Assembly (NCBI GenBank): GCA_964404395.1
Contig: CAYOKA010000029.1
Location: 1-21,109, forward strand
From: JAAYBT01 sp964404395
GTDB lineage: Bacteria; Bacillota; Clostridia; Acetivibrionales; DTU013
Direction of reading: 5' to 3'
Length of the DNA: 21,109 nt
This document shows positions 13,695-19,717 of this stretch, in pieces. The notes below the pieces were generated by a model. It made no database searches. It saw only the letters and a program-made list of their open reading frames with translations, and was not told where the DNA came from. Position 1 is the stretch's first letter, and each line of letters opens with the position of its first letter. The position numbers and the translations under genes were made by a program.

Positions 13695-14210
13695 ATAAGC
13701 AGCAAAAGTGAATTTATGATTAATGAGGGGATCAGGGACGCAGAAGTACGTGTAATTGCTTCTGATGGATCTATGCTGGGCGTGATGCCTCTAAAAGACG
13801 CGCAGGATATGGCGGCTGCTGAAGATCTGGATCTTGTGAAGATTGCTCCTCAGGCTACACCGCCTGTCTGCAAGGTCATGGATTACGGAAAGTATATGTA
13901 TGAACTGGCCAAAAAGGAGAGAGAGGCGAGGAAGAATCAAAAGGTCATCGACATAAAAGAGGTTTGGATTAAACCAAGAATTGAAGAACATGACTTTGAG
14001 TTTAAAGCCAAGAACGCATGTAAGTTCCTCGAGGAAGGGAATAAGGTCAAGGTGAGCGTGAGATTTAGGGGTCGGGAAATGAATTATGCATCCTTGGGTG
14101 AACAGGTGCTCAACAAATTTGCTGATGCAGTTGCGCAGGTGGGTACAGTAGACAGAAGGCCTAAGCTGGAAGGCAGGAGTATGACCATGATACTCAGTCC
14201 AAAACAGTGA
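13695..14210 (+). CDS. infC: Translation initiation factor IF-3 (probable AUA start codon)
   Basis: IF-3 binds the 30S subunit and checks start-codon and initiator tRNA pairing. The N-domain has FMINEGIRDAEVRVI, DLVKIAPQATPPVCKVMDYGKY; a basic linker AKKEREARKNQK follows; the C-domain has EHDFEFKAKNACKFLEEGNKVKVSVRFRGR. The preferred start is ATA at 13695, seven bases after GGAGGTG (13681-13687), giving 171 aa, close to the 173 of Bacillus. The first standard codon, ATG 13716, has no comparable ribosome binding site and would remove seven residues of the usual N-terminus. Non-standard starts (AUU in E. coli and Geobacillus) allow IF-3 to repress its own synthesis. The gene is followed by rpmI and rplT. 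Confidence 0.93.
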   Translation: MSSKSEFMINEGIRDAEVRVIASDGSMLGVMPLKDAQDMAAAEDLDLVKIAPQATPPVCKVMDYGKYMYELAKKEREARKNQKVIDIKEVWIKPRIEEHDFEFKAKNACKFLEEGNKVKVSVRFRGREMNYASLGEQVLNKFADAVAQVGTVDRRPKLEGRSMTMILSPKQ

Positions 14211-14291
14211 GGCATTTCATAAAAGGATTTTAATAGGCCGATAGGTGTATTTGAATCACAGATTAGAATAGTTAGAATAGGAGGATTTATA

Positions 14292-14489
14292 ATGCCAAAG
14301 ATTAAAACACACAGTTCCTCAAAGAAGAGATTTAGAATAACAGGGACGGGCAAGGTTAAGATGAATCACGCTTTCAGAAGCCACAGACTTATATCAAAGG
14401 CCAGAAAGGCAAAGAAACAGCACAGACTTGGAGCTTATGCTTCTTCTGCTGACGAGGCAAACATCAAAAAGCTAATACCGTATAAGTAG
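14292..14489 (+). CDS. rpmI: 50S ribosomal protein L35
   Basis: A 65-aa, very basic protein of normal length, beginning MPKIKTHSSSKKRFRITGTGKVK and containing HRLISKARKAKKQHRLG; these are the L35 family blocks. A strong AGGAGG lies eight bases before the ATG. It is the second gene of the infC-rpmI-rplT operon. The 81-bp gap from infC has no terminator, but it does have a perfect tandem repeat of TTAGAATAG at 14263-14280. Confidence 0.98.
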   Translation: MPKIKTHSSSKKRFRITGTGKVKMNHAFRSHRLISKARKAKKQHRLGAYASSADEANIKKLIPYK

Positions 14490-14507
14490 AATTAGGAGGA
14501 TAATAAT

Positions 14508-14858
14508 ATGGCGAGAGTTAAAAGTGGTTTAAGAAAACGTGCAAGACACAAAAAGACATTAAAATTAGCCAAGGGCTATTTTGGTAACAAAAGTAAAAAC
14601 TTTAGGATGGCAAATCAGGCAGTTATGAAATCACTTTCATATGCTTACAGGGACAGAAAAGCAAAGAAGAGAGATTTTAGGCAGCTTTGGATATCCAGAA
14701 TCAATGCGGCCGCCAGGTTAAACGGAATGAGCTACAGCCGTTTTATGCACGGTTTGAAAAAGGCCGGTATCGAGCTTAACAGAAAAGTGCTTGCAGATAT
14801 GGCGGTTAATGACACACAGGGGTTTGCGCAGCTGGTAGAAAGTGTTAAGGATGCCTGA
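14508..14858 (+). CDS. rplT: 50S ribosomal protein L20
   Basis: A 116-aa protein with the L20 blocks MARVKSGLRKRARHKK, AKGYFGNKSKNFRMANQAVMKSLSYAYRDRKAKKRDFRQLWI and SRFMHGLKKAGIELNRKVLADMA. It binds 23S rRNA early in 50S assembly and, in Bacillus, represses its own operon through the leader RNA. It begins 18 nt after rpmI, with AGGAGG eight bases before the ATG, and is followed by a terminator. Confidence 0.98.
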   Translation: MARVKSGLRKRARHKKTLKLAKGYFGNKSKNFRMANQAVMKSLSYAYRDRKAKKRDFRQLWISRINAAARLNGMSYSRFMHGLKKAGIELNRKVLADMAVNDTQGFAQLVESVKDA

Positions 14859-14922
14859 TAGGACAAAAGACTTTGACAAGGAATGGTAACATACCCGTAG
14901 GAGGCATAAACTTTGTATTATG

Positions 14923-14948
14923 GAGGGCTGAGAAGCCCTCTCTTGTTT
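14923..14948 (+). terminator. Probable factor-independent terminator of the rplT operon
   Basis: GAGGGCT (14923-14929), loop GAGA, AGCCCTC (14934-14940): a perfect 7-bp GC-rich stem with a GNRA-type tetraloop, followed by TCTTGTTT. The T-run is interrupted, so termination may be partial. Confidence 0.55.
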
Positions 14949-14979
14949 ACAGCCATTTGCGTAGCATATCCGGCTGGAA
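14947..14979. repeat. Conserved hairpin element, copy 1
   Basis: Outer arms TTACAGCC (14947-14954) and GGCTGGAA (14972-14979) enclose an inner stem ATTTGC-GTA-GCATAT with a central T-T mismatch. The sequence and fold closely match copy 2 at 17078-17110. It lies between the rplT terminator and the methyltransferase gene. I do not recognise the family. Confidence 0.6.
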
Positions 14980-15026
14980 TCGAGTGGCGCTCGATGCGCC
15001 CGAGATTCGCATTAAAAGGAGCCTAT

Positions 15027-15851
15027 ATGACCAGATTGACAGGAAGCACTAATCGGATTATCAAGGAGGTAAGGTCCCTGAAAAATAAAAGCAGCAGGGA
15101 AGATAAGGGGCTTTATTTTATTGAGGGAAGCAGATTCGTGGAGGAAGCTCTTGCACAGGAGCAGGCGCATATCCAATTTATAATTGTTTCGGATTCATTT
15201 GCTTTATCAAAGGGCTCCGATGAGCTTCTAAATTTAGCCGCACAGAGAGCGCAGCAATGCTATGTTGTGCCTGACAGCCTTTTTCGATCTATCTCGGATA
15301 CGCAGAACCCCCAGGGCATTCTGGCGGTGATTAAGCAGGAGAAACGGTATTTGAATGAACACAGGCCGACGAAGGGGCTCCTGGTGGTGCTGGATTGCAT
15401 CAAGGATCCCGGGAATATGGGTGCTATTATCAGAACTGCCGATGGGGCAGGCTGTACAGGTGTCGTTGTTACCGAAGGCTGTGTGGATGTGTTCAATCCA
15501 AAGGTACTGCGCTCTACGATGGGTTCGGTTTTCCATATACCTGTTTATCACAGTAGTGGAATAGTGAAAACCATGGAGTTCCTTAAAGAAAGCGGCTTTT
15601 TATTATATGTCTCTCATCTTGAGGGTGCCCTTAGTATATACGAGGCTGATTTGTCCTTGAATATCGGACTTGTCATCGGTAGTGAAGCGCAGGGTGTCAG
15701 CGACCAGGCACTACAAAAGGCGGATTGCCTTATCAGAATACCGATGGCGGGCAGAGCAGAATCCCTTAATGCTTCGGCAGCTGCGGCAGTGATGGTTTTC
15801 GAAGCAATGAGGCAAAGGGGAATTGCTTCAAAAAATATTCATAAAGCTTAG
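15027..15851 (+). CDS. TrmH/SpoU-family RNA 2'-O-methyltransferase
   Basis: A 274-aa SPOUT methyltransferase acting on rRNA or tRNA with S-adenosylmethionine. The N-terminal substrate-binding domain (about 1-100) has KNKSSREDKGLYFIEGSRFVEEAL. The C-terminal knotted domain carries the three SpoU motifs: DPGNMGAIIRTADGAG (motif 1, with the catalytic Arg), LVIGSEAQGVS (motif 2) and IRIPMAGRAESLNASAAAAVMVFEA (motif 3). ATG 15027 follows AAGGAG by five bases and fits the family N-terminus. The frame is open upstream to a TTG at 14913 with its own AGGAGG. The exact target nucleotide cannot be inferred. Its last 24 bases overlap the end of the convergent DUF4363 gene. Confidence 0.92.
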   Translation: MTRLTGSTNRIIKEVRSLKNKSSREDKGLYFIEGSRFVEEALAQEQAHIQFIIVSDSFALSKGSDELLNLAAQRAQQCYVVPDSLFRSISDTQNPQGILAVIKQEKRYLNEHRPTKGLLVVLDCIKDPGNMGAIIRTADGAGCTGVVVTEGCVDVFNPKVLRSTMGSVFHIPVYHSSGIVKTMEFLKESGFLLYVSHLEGALSIYEADLSLNIGLVIGSEAQGVSDQALQKADCLIRIPMAGRAESLNASAAAAVMVFEAMRQRGIASKNIHKA

Positions 15852-16226
15852 CTTTTCTTTACCAGGGATATGATTAATGAATTTTTTTAAAGCAGCCGCT
15901 TCAGAAAGCGATGCCGATACATCTTCTGTCTTAATCAGCGTTTCAAGGCGCGATAATGTAACATCTATATTGTCGATTTCCTCATGATCGATTAAGGCAG
16001 CCCAAATTACTTTAGCACCTATCCAATCATCATTTATCTGTTTGAGAATGCCTTCGGCTCGATTCCAGTCTTCTGCTTCAATACTCCCTTCTGTTTTTTC
16101 GATCCACTGCCCCAATAGGGCAGAATCCCTGACAAGCTTTTGTTGTGCGAACATGCTTATTCCGATAATGAAAATCGTAAGAATAATAATTGTACCTGCT
16201 GTTTTAACTGTAATACCGTACCTCAT
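15828..16226 (-). CDS. DUF4363-type membrane-anchored protein
   Basis: A 132-aa protein with one N-terminal transmembrane helix (about residues 8-25, TAGTIIILTIFIIGISMF), followed by a helical extracytoplasmic part rich in Glu, Asp and Leu (QWIEKTEGSIEAEDWNRAEGILKQINDDW...). This is the layout of the DUF4363 family, which is often found beside DUF421 genes in spore-forming Clostridia; function is unknown. ATG at 16226 is chosen because AGGGAGG lies ten bases upstream. It overlaps the end of the DUF421 gene by 23 bases, so the two are surely translated from one mRNA. Confidence 0.8.
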   Translation of the reverse strand: MRYGITVKTAGTIIILTIFIIGISMFAQQKLVRDSALLGQWIEKTEGSIEAEDWNRAEGILKQINDDWIGAKVIWAALIDHEEIDNIDVTLSRLETLIKTEDVSASLSEAAALKKFINHIPGKEKLSFMNIF

Positions 16227-16914
16227 TGTTTTTTTCGCCTCCCTTGATTGTGGGTTGAATGTAAAGCTTTCCTGAAGGGTCGATGCAGGCAAAGAGGATT
16301 TGTTCAGGATCGTCATATTGTTGCTTGCGCAGCTCCCGAATAAGCCATGTACGGTCTTTGCCGGCGTTTATTAGGTTTTCGGACAATAGGCGCCCATCTA
16401 TAATAAGATCCACGGGTATTCCCTCGTAATCAGTTTTTATATCCATATCCTCAGGGGTCAGGGGACGCTTCTGTGACTTTGGTATTACGCTGATTTGTCC
16501 GCTGGTTTCTAGTATTGCGTATTCGATATCGGCGATGTTTGGATAATTAATAATCCTGAGTTGTTCCAGTAGATCGCTTAATGTATATAGTTCTTTTCTC
16601 AGTGCACTTTCGTTAATTTTACCTTTTTCAATCAGAATTGTCGGCTTACCGCAAATAATTGCTCTTGCACGCAAACTCTTTAGGGATAGAAGGGATATGA
16701 GTAATTGTATAATCAGCAGTGTGACTATAGGCACAATACCATTAATGAGCGGGATTCCGGTGTTTTGCATAGGGACGGCAGCCAAATCTGCAATCATGAT
16801 GGCGATGACCAGTTCAAAGGGCTGTAGTTGACCGATCTGCCTTTTCCCCATGATTCTCATGACGATAACGACGAGGGTATAAAGAATTAATGTTCTAACA
16901 AAAACTACCAGCAT
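16204..16914 (-). CDS. DUF421 (YetF/YrbG/YdfR-type) membrane protein
   Basis: A 236-aa protein with three N-terminal transmembrane helices (about 3-20, 33-48, 57-77) and a cytosolic C-terminal region of about 155 residues. The family signature is clear: MGKRQIGQLQPFELVIAIMIADLAA between helices 1 and 2, then PTILIEKGKINESALRKELYTLSDLLEQLR and, further on, LIIDGRLLSENLINAGKDRTWLIREL. The paralogues YetF and YdfS/YdfR occur in Bacillus, where some are sporulation-linked; the biochemical role is not established. Start ATG 16914 has GGAGGT upstream. It is the first gene of a two-gene unit with the DUF4363 gene. Confidence 0.88.
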   Translation of the reverse strand: MLVVFVRTLILYTLVVIVMRIMGKRQIGQLQPFELVIAIMIADLAAVPMQNTGIPLINGIVPIVTLLIIQLLISLLSLKSLRARAIICGKPTILIEKGKINESALRKELYTLSDLLEQLRIINYPNIADIEYAILETSGQISVIPKSQKRPLTPEDMDIKTDYEGIPVDLIIDGRLLSENLINAGKDRTWLIRELRKQQYDDPEQILFACIDPSGKLYIQPTIKGGEKNNEVRYYS

Positions 16915-17046
16915 TTTCTGCTACCTCCATACACTAGCTCCACCATATTTTGTGCAATACAGATAAAGTTATTCAAAGGCAGACTGTCCAAGACAATTTT
17001 CACACATGTTTATGGAAACATATAGAAAAACAGATATAGTGAGGAA

Positions 17047-17076
17047 TGAATATTATCCTCGAAAGTGGTCAATATA
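17047..17076 (+). promoter_or_regulatory. Candidate forespore (sigma-G-like) promoter for the CotF-like genes
   Basis: TGAATA (17047-17052), 17 nt, then CAATATA (17070-17076). Sigma-G promoters approximate TGAATA and CATnnTA, so the -35 matches fully and the -10 differs at one defined base. It lies 65 bp before the first coat gene, and the predicted start site falls within hairpin copy 2. Confidence 0.4.
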
Positions 17077-17077
17077 A

Positions 17078-17110
17078 TTACAGCCGTTTGCTGTGCATAT
17101 CTGGCTGTAA
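17078..17110. repeat. Conserved hairpin element, copy 2
   Basis: TTACAGCC (17078-17085) is perfectly complementary to GGCTGTAA (17103-17110). The inner stem GTTTGC-TGT-GCATAT keeps the same T-T mismatch as copy 1 (14947-14979). It lies about 30 bp before the first CotF-like gene. Confidence 0.6.
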
Positions 17111-17141
17111 AATTATTGAACAAGTATAGAGGAGGGATATC

Positions 17142-17342
17142 ATGACATTGACTATGAAGGAATTATTACTGGTACAGGACAATATCAAAATGACAGAAAA
17201 TTCAATCAAGTTCATACAAGCCTGTTCCGAAATGGCTGTTGACCCGCAGGTTAAGGGGCTATGCCAGAGTATGGCGAAAGAACACCAACAGGATTTGCAG
17301 AAGCTAATCAGTCATGTAAACACTTCAACAACAGTACAATAG
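17142..17342 (+). CDS. Small CotF-like spore coat protein (short paralogue)
   Basis: A 66-aa, almost wholly alpha-helical protein without a signal peptide. The layout QDNIKMTENSIKFIQACSEMAVDPQVKGLCQSMAKEHQQDLQKL resembles short ferritin-like helical proteins annotated as spore coat proteins in Clostridia, which occur beside CotF-domain genes. The ribosome binding site AGAGGAGGG lies upstream of ATG 17142. It is followed after 11 nt by a CotF-domain gene and then a terminator, so the two form one transcription unit, probably made during sporulation. The function is assigned by family resemblance and context only. Confidence 0.7.
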   Translation: MTLTMKELLLVQDNIKMTENSIKFIQACSEMAVDPQVKGLCQSMAKEHQQDLQKLISHVNTSTTVQ

Positions 17343-17353
17343 GAGGTATGAGA

Positions 17354-17629
17354 ATGAATAAATTCACTGACAAGGAAATAACTCAAACTATTCTTAATGA
17401 GCATAAGCTATGCGCATCGTCTCTGACTAACCTTATACTCGAAAGCTCAAATCAGAATTTGAGGAATGATGCGGCAGGGATCTTGAACAGAACATTTCAG
17501 CATCAGAAAAACATATTTGACTTAATGTCACAAAAGGGTTGGTATACAACGCAGCAAGCCAGTACGCAGGATATTACTACTGCAAAGCAGGAAGTTAGTA
17601 AGATACAGTCTTCAATGAACATAATGTAG
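17354..17629 (+). CDS. CotF-domain spore coat protein
   Basis: A 91-aa protein dominated by one coat-F domain: FTDKEITQTILNEHKLCASSLTNLILESSNQNLRNDAAGILNRTFQHQKNIFDLMSQKGWY, two long helices with the His/Glu spacing of a ferritin-like fold, ended by the typical QKGWY motif and a polar Gln/Thr/Ser tail. ATG 17354 is preferred, seven bases after AGGAGG (17341-17346); the ATG at 17348 in the same frame is too close to it. CotF-type proteins are components of the spore coat. The upstream gene, the facing SASP gene and the sigma-G-like promoter agree with expression in sporulating cells. Confidence 0.85.
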   Translation: MNKFTDKEITQTILNEHKLCASSLTNLILESSNQNLRNDAAGILNRTFQHQKNIFDLMSQKGWYTTQQASTQDITTAKQEVSKIQSSMNIM

Positions 17630-17642
17630 ATAGACATAAAAG

Positions 17643-17686
17643 AGGAGCTGTCACAAAGCAATAAGTGTACAGCCCCTTTTTTGTTT
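17643..17686. terminator. Terminator between the coat and SASP genes, probably bidirectional
   Basis: AGGAGCTGT (17643-17651) pairs with ACAGCCCCT (17669-17677) with one A-C mismatch; the stem extends inward through CAC/GTG. A run TTTTTTGTTT follows on the + strand. On the minus strand the same hairpin is followed by CTTTT, so it can also serve the convergent SASP gene. Confidence 0.8.
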
Positions 17687-17695
17687 ATTCATTTA

Positions 17696-17887
17696 TTATT
17701 GCTTATTGTAATTGTTCCCGGTATAGTTTTCAAATACCTTCTTGACTATATTGCCACCGATTTTGCCTGCATCTCTCGATGAGATGTCTCCATTATAACC
17801 CTGCTTCAAATTTACGCCTACCTGGTTGGCAATTTCATATTTCATCTGGTCAAATGAAGTTTTGCTCTTACTATTGTTTTTTGCCAT
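17696..17887 (-). CDS. Alpha/beta-type small acid-soluble spore protein
   Basis: A 63-aa protein that coats DNA in the forespore, giving UV and heat resistance, and is degraded at germination. Family blocks are present: KYEIANQVGV (residues 17-25, containing the cleavage site for the germination protease GPR) and GYNGDISSRDAGKIGGNIVKKVFENY (30-55), matching the conserved GY-GD-SR-G--GG-MVK pattern. The N-terminus is basic and flexible (MAKNNSKSKTS). AGGAGGTG lies five bases before ATG 17887. A sigma-G-like promoter lies just upstream and a shared terminator downstream. The length is normal, at the short end of the family. Confidence 0.95.
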   Translation of the reverse strand: MAKNNSKSKTSFDQMKYEIANQVGVNLKQGYNGDISSRDAGKIGGNIVKKVFENYTGNNYNKQ

Positions 17888-17907
17888 TTTATCACCTCCT
17901 CAATGCT

Positions 17908-17937
17908 TAGTGTGTCAAAAAAAGAAGTGATTATAGC
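17908..17937 (-). promoter_or_regulatory. Candidate sigma-G promoter of the SASP gene
   Basis: On the minus strand GCTATA (complement of 17932-17937), 17 nt, then CACACTA (complement of 17908-17914). The -10 differs from CATACTA at one base; the -35 retains the ATA end. SASP genes are classic sigma-G targets, which supports the call. Confidence 0.5.
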
Positions 17938-17962
17938 TTGTAACATTTGCCTTATGATTTTG

Positions 17963-19510
17963 TTATTTTGTTATAATTTCTCCGTCCTTCAAAATAAATG
18001 TCGCATTCATTAGGCTTTCGGTGATTTCAATGGTGTTACCACCCAATATTATAGTGCAGTTTGGGTATATACGCTTGTTGATTTCGATCTCTCCGCTGCC
18101 TTTTGTTTTCAGGTAAAGAGACAGGGCCTTTCTTTCATCTTCCAATGCTTTGATTTCTTCTCTTAGAACAAAGAGGCCTGTGCTATTATCCGATCCGGAT
18201 ATATTTTGCTGCTTCGCTTTCTTCTGCTTTGTTTTCTTCATGCTAATTTCGTGAAGAACTGTGTCGAGTCGGCTAAGTAGGGCCTGTCGGTCAAAGCCGG
18301 TTACTTCAATTGTAGTTCGTCTTTCGCTGTCGGAACCGCAGTAGGGTACGGATACACGTATTTCTGATTTAATGGAGCCGCCGATTACACGGCCGTTAGA
18401 AGAGTCGAAAACGACATTTTTTGCGAAGATATCACTGTTAAGGCTGTAATAACCGATATGTGCTGTCCCACCAGAGAGGATTTTAACATTGTCCGCAAAT
18501 TTTACATAAATATTTTTTGCCGCCTGTATTTCAACCCTTTCTCTTGCAGACACACCGCCCTTTATATAGATGCTGCCATCGGTGCTTACGAGGCTTTTAA
18601 TGTTGCTGATACCGTACTGTCCGTTTATTTCAATATCTTTTGTAGCCTCTGCAGAAAACCCATCAAGAATTGTTCCATTAATGGTCAGGTAGCCATCAAA
18701 TTTGATATTGCCGGTGGAAATACCGATATCGCCTTTTATCTCTAGATGGTTAGAAACAGCGATTTTGTTGTCAGCATAATTTACAGCACCGCTGAGGCGC
18801 GAATATAGGACTGTTTTACCGGGGGAGACAACTTCTTTTACGGTGTTTCTGTCATATTGGAGGGGGACATTCTTGCCTCTGGCAGGTTGTATGACTTCTC
18901 CCTTAACAGTTTTACCGGGCGTGCCCTCGGTTGGGTCAATACGTTCGCCAAGCCAGTCTCCTGGATTAACTCTATTTATGAGCTTCAAGTCATAGAAGTC
19001 TACTTTGCCGTCAACTCTTATTTCAGGCTTTGATTCCATTAATTCATACATTGTAACGATTGCATCCGAACCGTCTATGGCCTTAGTGCCCCTTGCGATA
19101 ATGTAGGGCTTCCCGGGCTCTATTTTTTCACGGAATATGTTCAGGTTAATTCCATGGACAATTTCCTTATTAGAGAGCAAAGTTACGGTTTCCTGTACGA
19201 GCATATCTCTTGAATCCTCTTTGAGATCCGAAAGGGGGAGATTAAACGTTATTGTGGCTGTGAGCCCATCCGGTGAAATCTCAAGCTGTAGTCTTTCCTT
19301 TAACCTGCCTATTATTTGAGGCTGCACAGGCGCGTTGGAAATGGAGTTGCGGAGCACGTTTACATTAGTTAGGGTTATTTCAGGGTGTTGTGCGAGTATC
19401 TGTGAAAATTGGTTAATACCAAATCCTTTTTTAAATGTTTCCAGGTAAATATCATTATTTTCGCCGGTGATGCGAAGATACTCATCGTTATAAATAACAA
19501 TGACACTCAT
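17963..19510 (-). CDS. DUF342 / FapA family protein
   Basis: A 515-aa protein of the FapA (DUF342) family. An N-terminal alpha/beta region (about 1-150) is followed by the conserved block of DUF342, IEPGKPYIIARGTKAIDGSDA, PGDWLGERIDPTEGTPGKTVKG, and a long right-handed beta-helix-like stretch with recurring KGDIGISTGNIKFDGYLTINGTILDGF and IYIKGGV units (about 255-390). A basic segment (KKTKQKKAKQQ) and a coiled coil (LREEIKALEDERKALSLYL) follow, then a short beta C-terminus. There is no signal peptide, so it is cytosolic. The family has been linked to flagellar assembly or cell-envelope scaffolds but the role is not settled. ATG 19510 is chosen because AAGGAG lies seven bases upstream. Confidence 0.88.
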   Translation of the reverse strand: MSVIVIYNDEYLRITGENNDIYLETFKKGFGINQFSQILAQHPEITLTNVNVLRNSISNAPVQPQIIGRLKERLQLEISPDGLTATITFNLPLSDLKEDSRDMLVQETVTLLSNKEIVHGINLNIFREKIEPGKPYIIARGTKAIDGSDAIVTMYELMESKPEIRVDGKVDFYDLKLINRVNPGDWLGERIDPTEGTPGKTVKGEVIQPARGKNVPLQYDRNTVKEVVSPGKTVLYSRLSGAVNYADNKIAVSNHLEIKGDIGISTGNIKFDGYLTINGTILDGFSAEATKDIEINGQYGISNIKSLVSTDGSIYIKGGVSARERVEIQAAKNIYVKFADNVKILSGGTAHIGYYSLNSDIFAKNVVFDSSNGRVIGGSIKSEIRVSVPYCGSDSERRTTIEVTGFDRQALLSRLDTVLHEISMKKTKQKKAKQQNISGSDNSTGLFVLREEIKALEDERKALSLYLKTKGSGEIEINKRIYPNCTIILGGNTIEITESLMNATFILKDGEIITK

Positions 19511-19588
19511 AGTTGTGCTCCTTTCCATCCTTTTGTATGCATGCTCCTACTATTTTTATCGGCAGAACTGTGCAAATAACAATATATA

Positions 19589-19607
19589 TTTGTCGGACAA
19601 TGTCGCA
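19589..19607. promoter_or_regulatory. Tandem Spo0A-box-like sites
   Basis: TTTGTCGGA (19589-19597) and AATGTCGCA (19599-19607) repeat TGTCG with a 10-bp period, one helical turn. Spo0A boxes approximate TGTCGAA. The first also forms TTGTC-G-GACAA, a short palindrome. They lie between the divergent FapA-family and carboxypeptidase genes. No convincing sigma-A promoter was identified next to them. Confidence 0.35.
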
Positions 19608-19717
19608 TTTTTTCTTAGCTAAGGTTTTTGCGATGCAGCATTATGTAATTCCCCAGCTGTTTATTGCTAATTATTTACTGAATTCTTTGCCATAACGAAA
19701 GGAAATAATAATACACT

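Noticed and set aside
14263..14280. Perfect tandem repeat TTAGAATAG x2 before rpmI
   Set aside because: Short AT-rich duplication beside the ribosome binding site; likely replication slippage without clear function.
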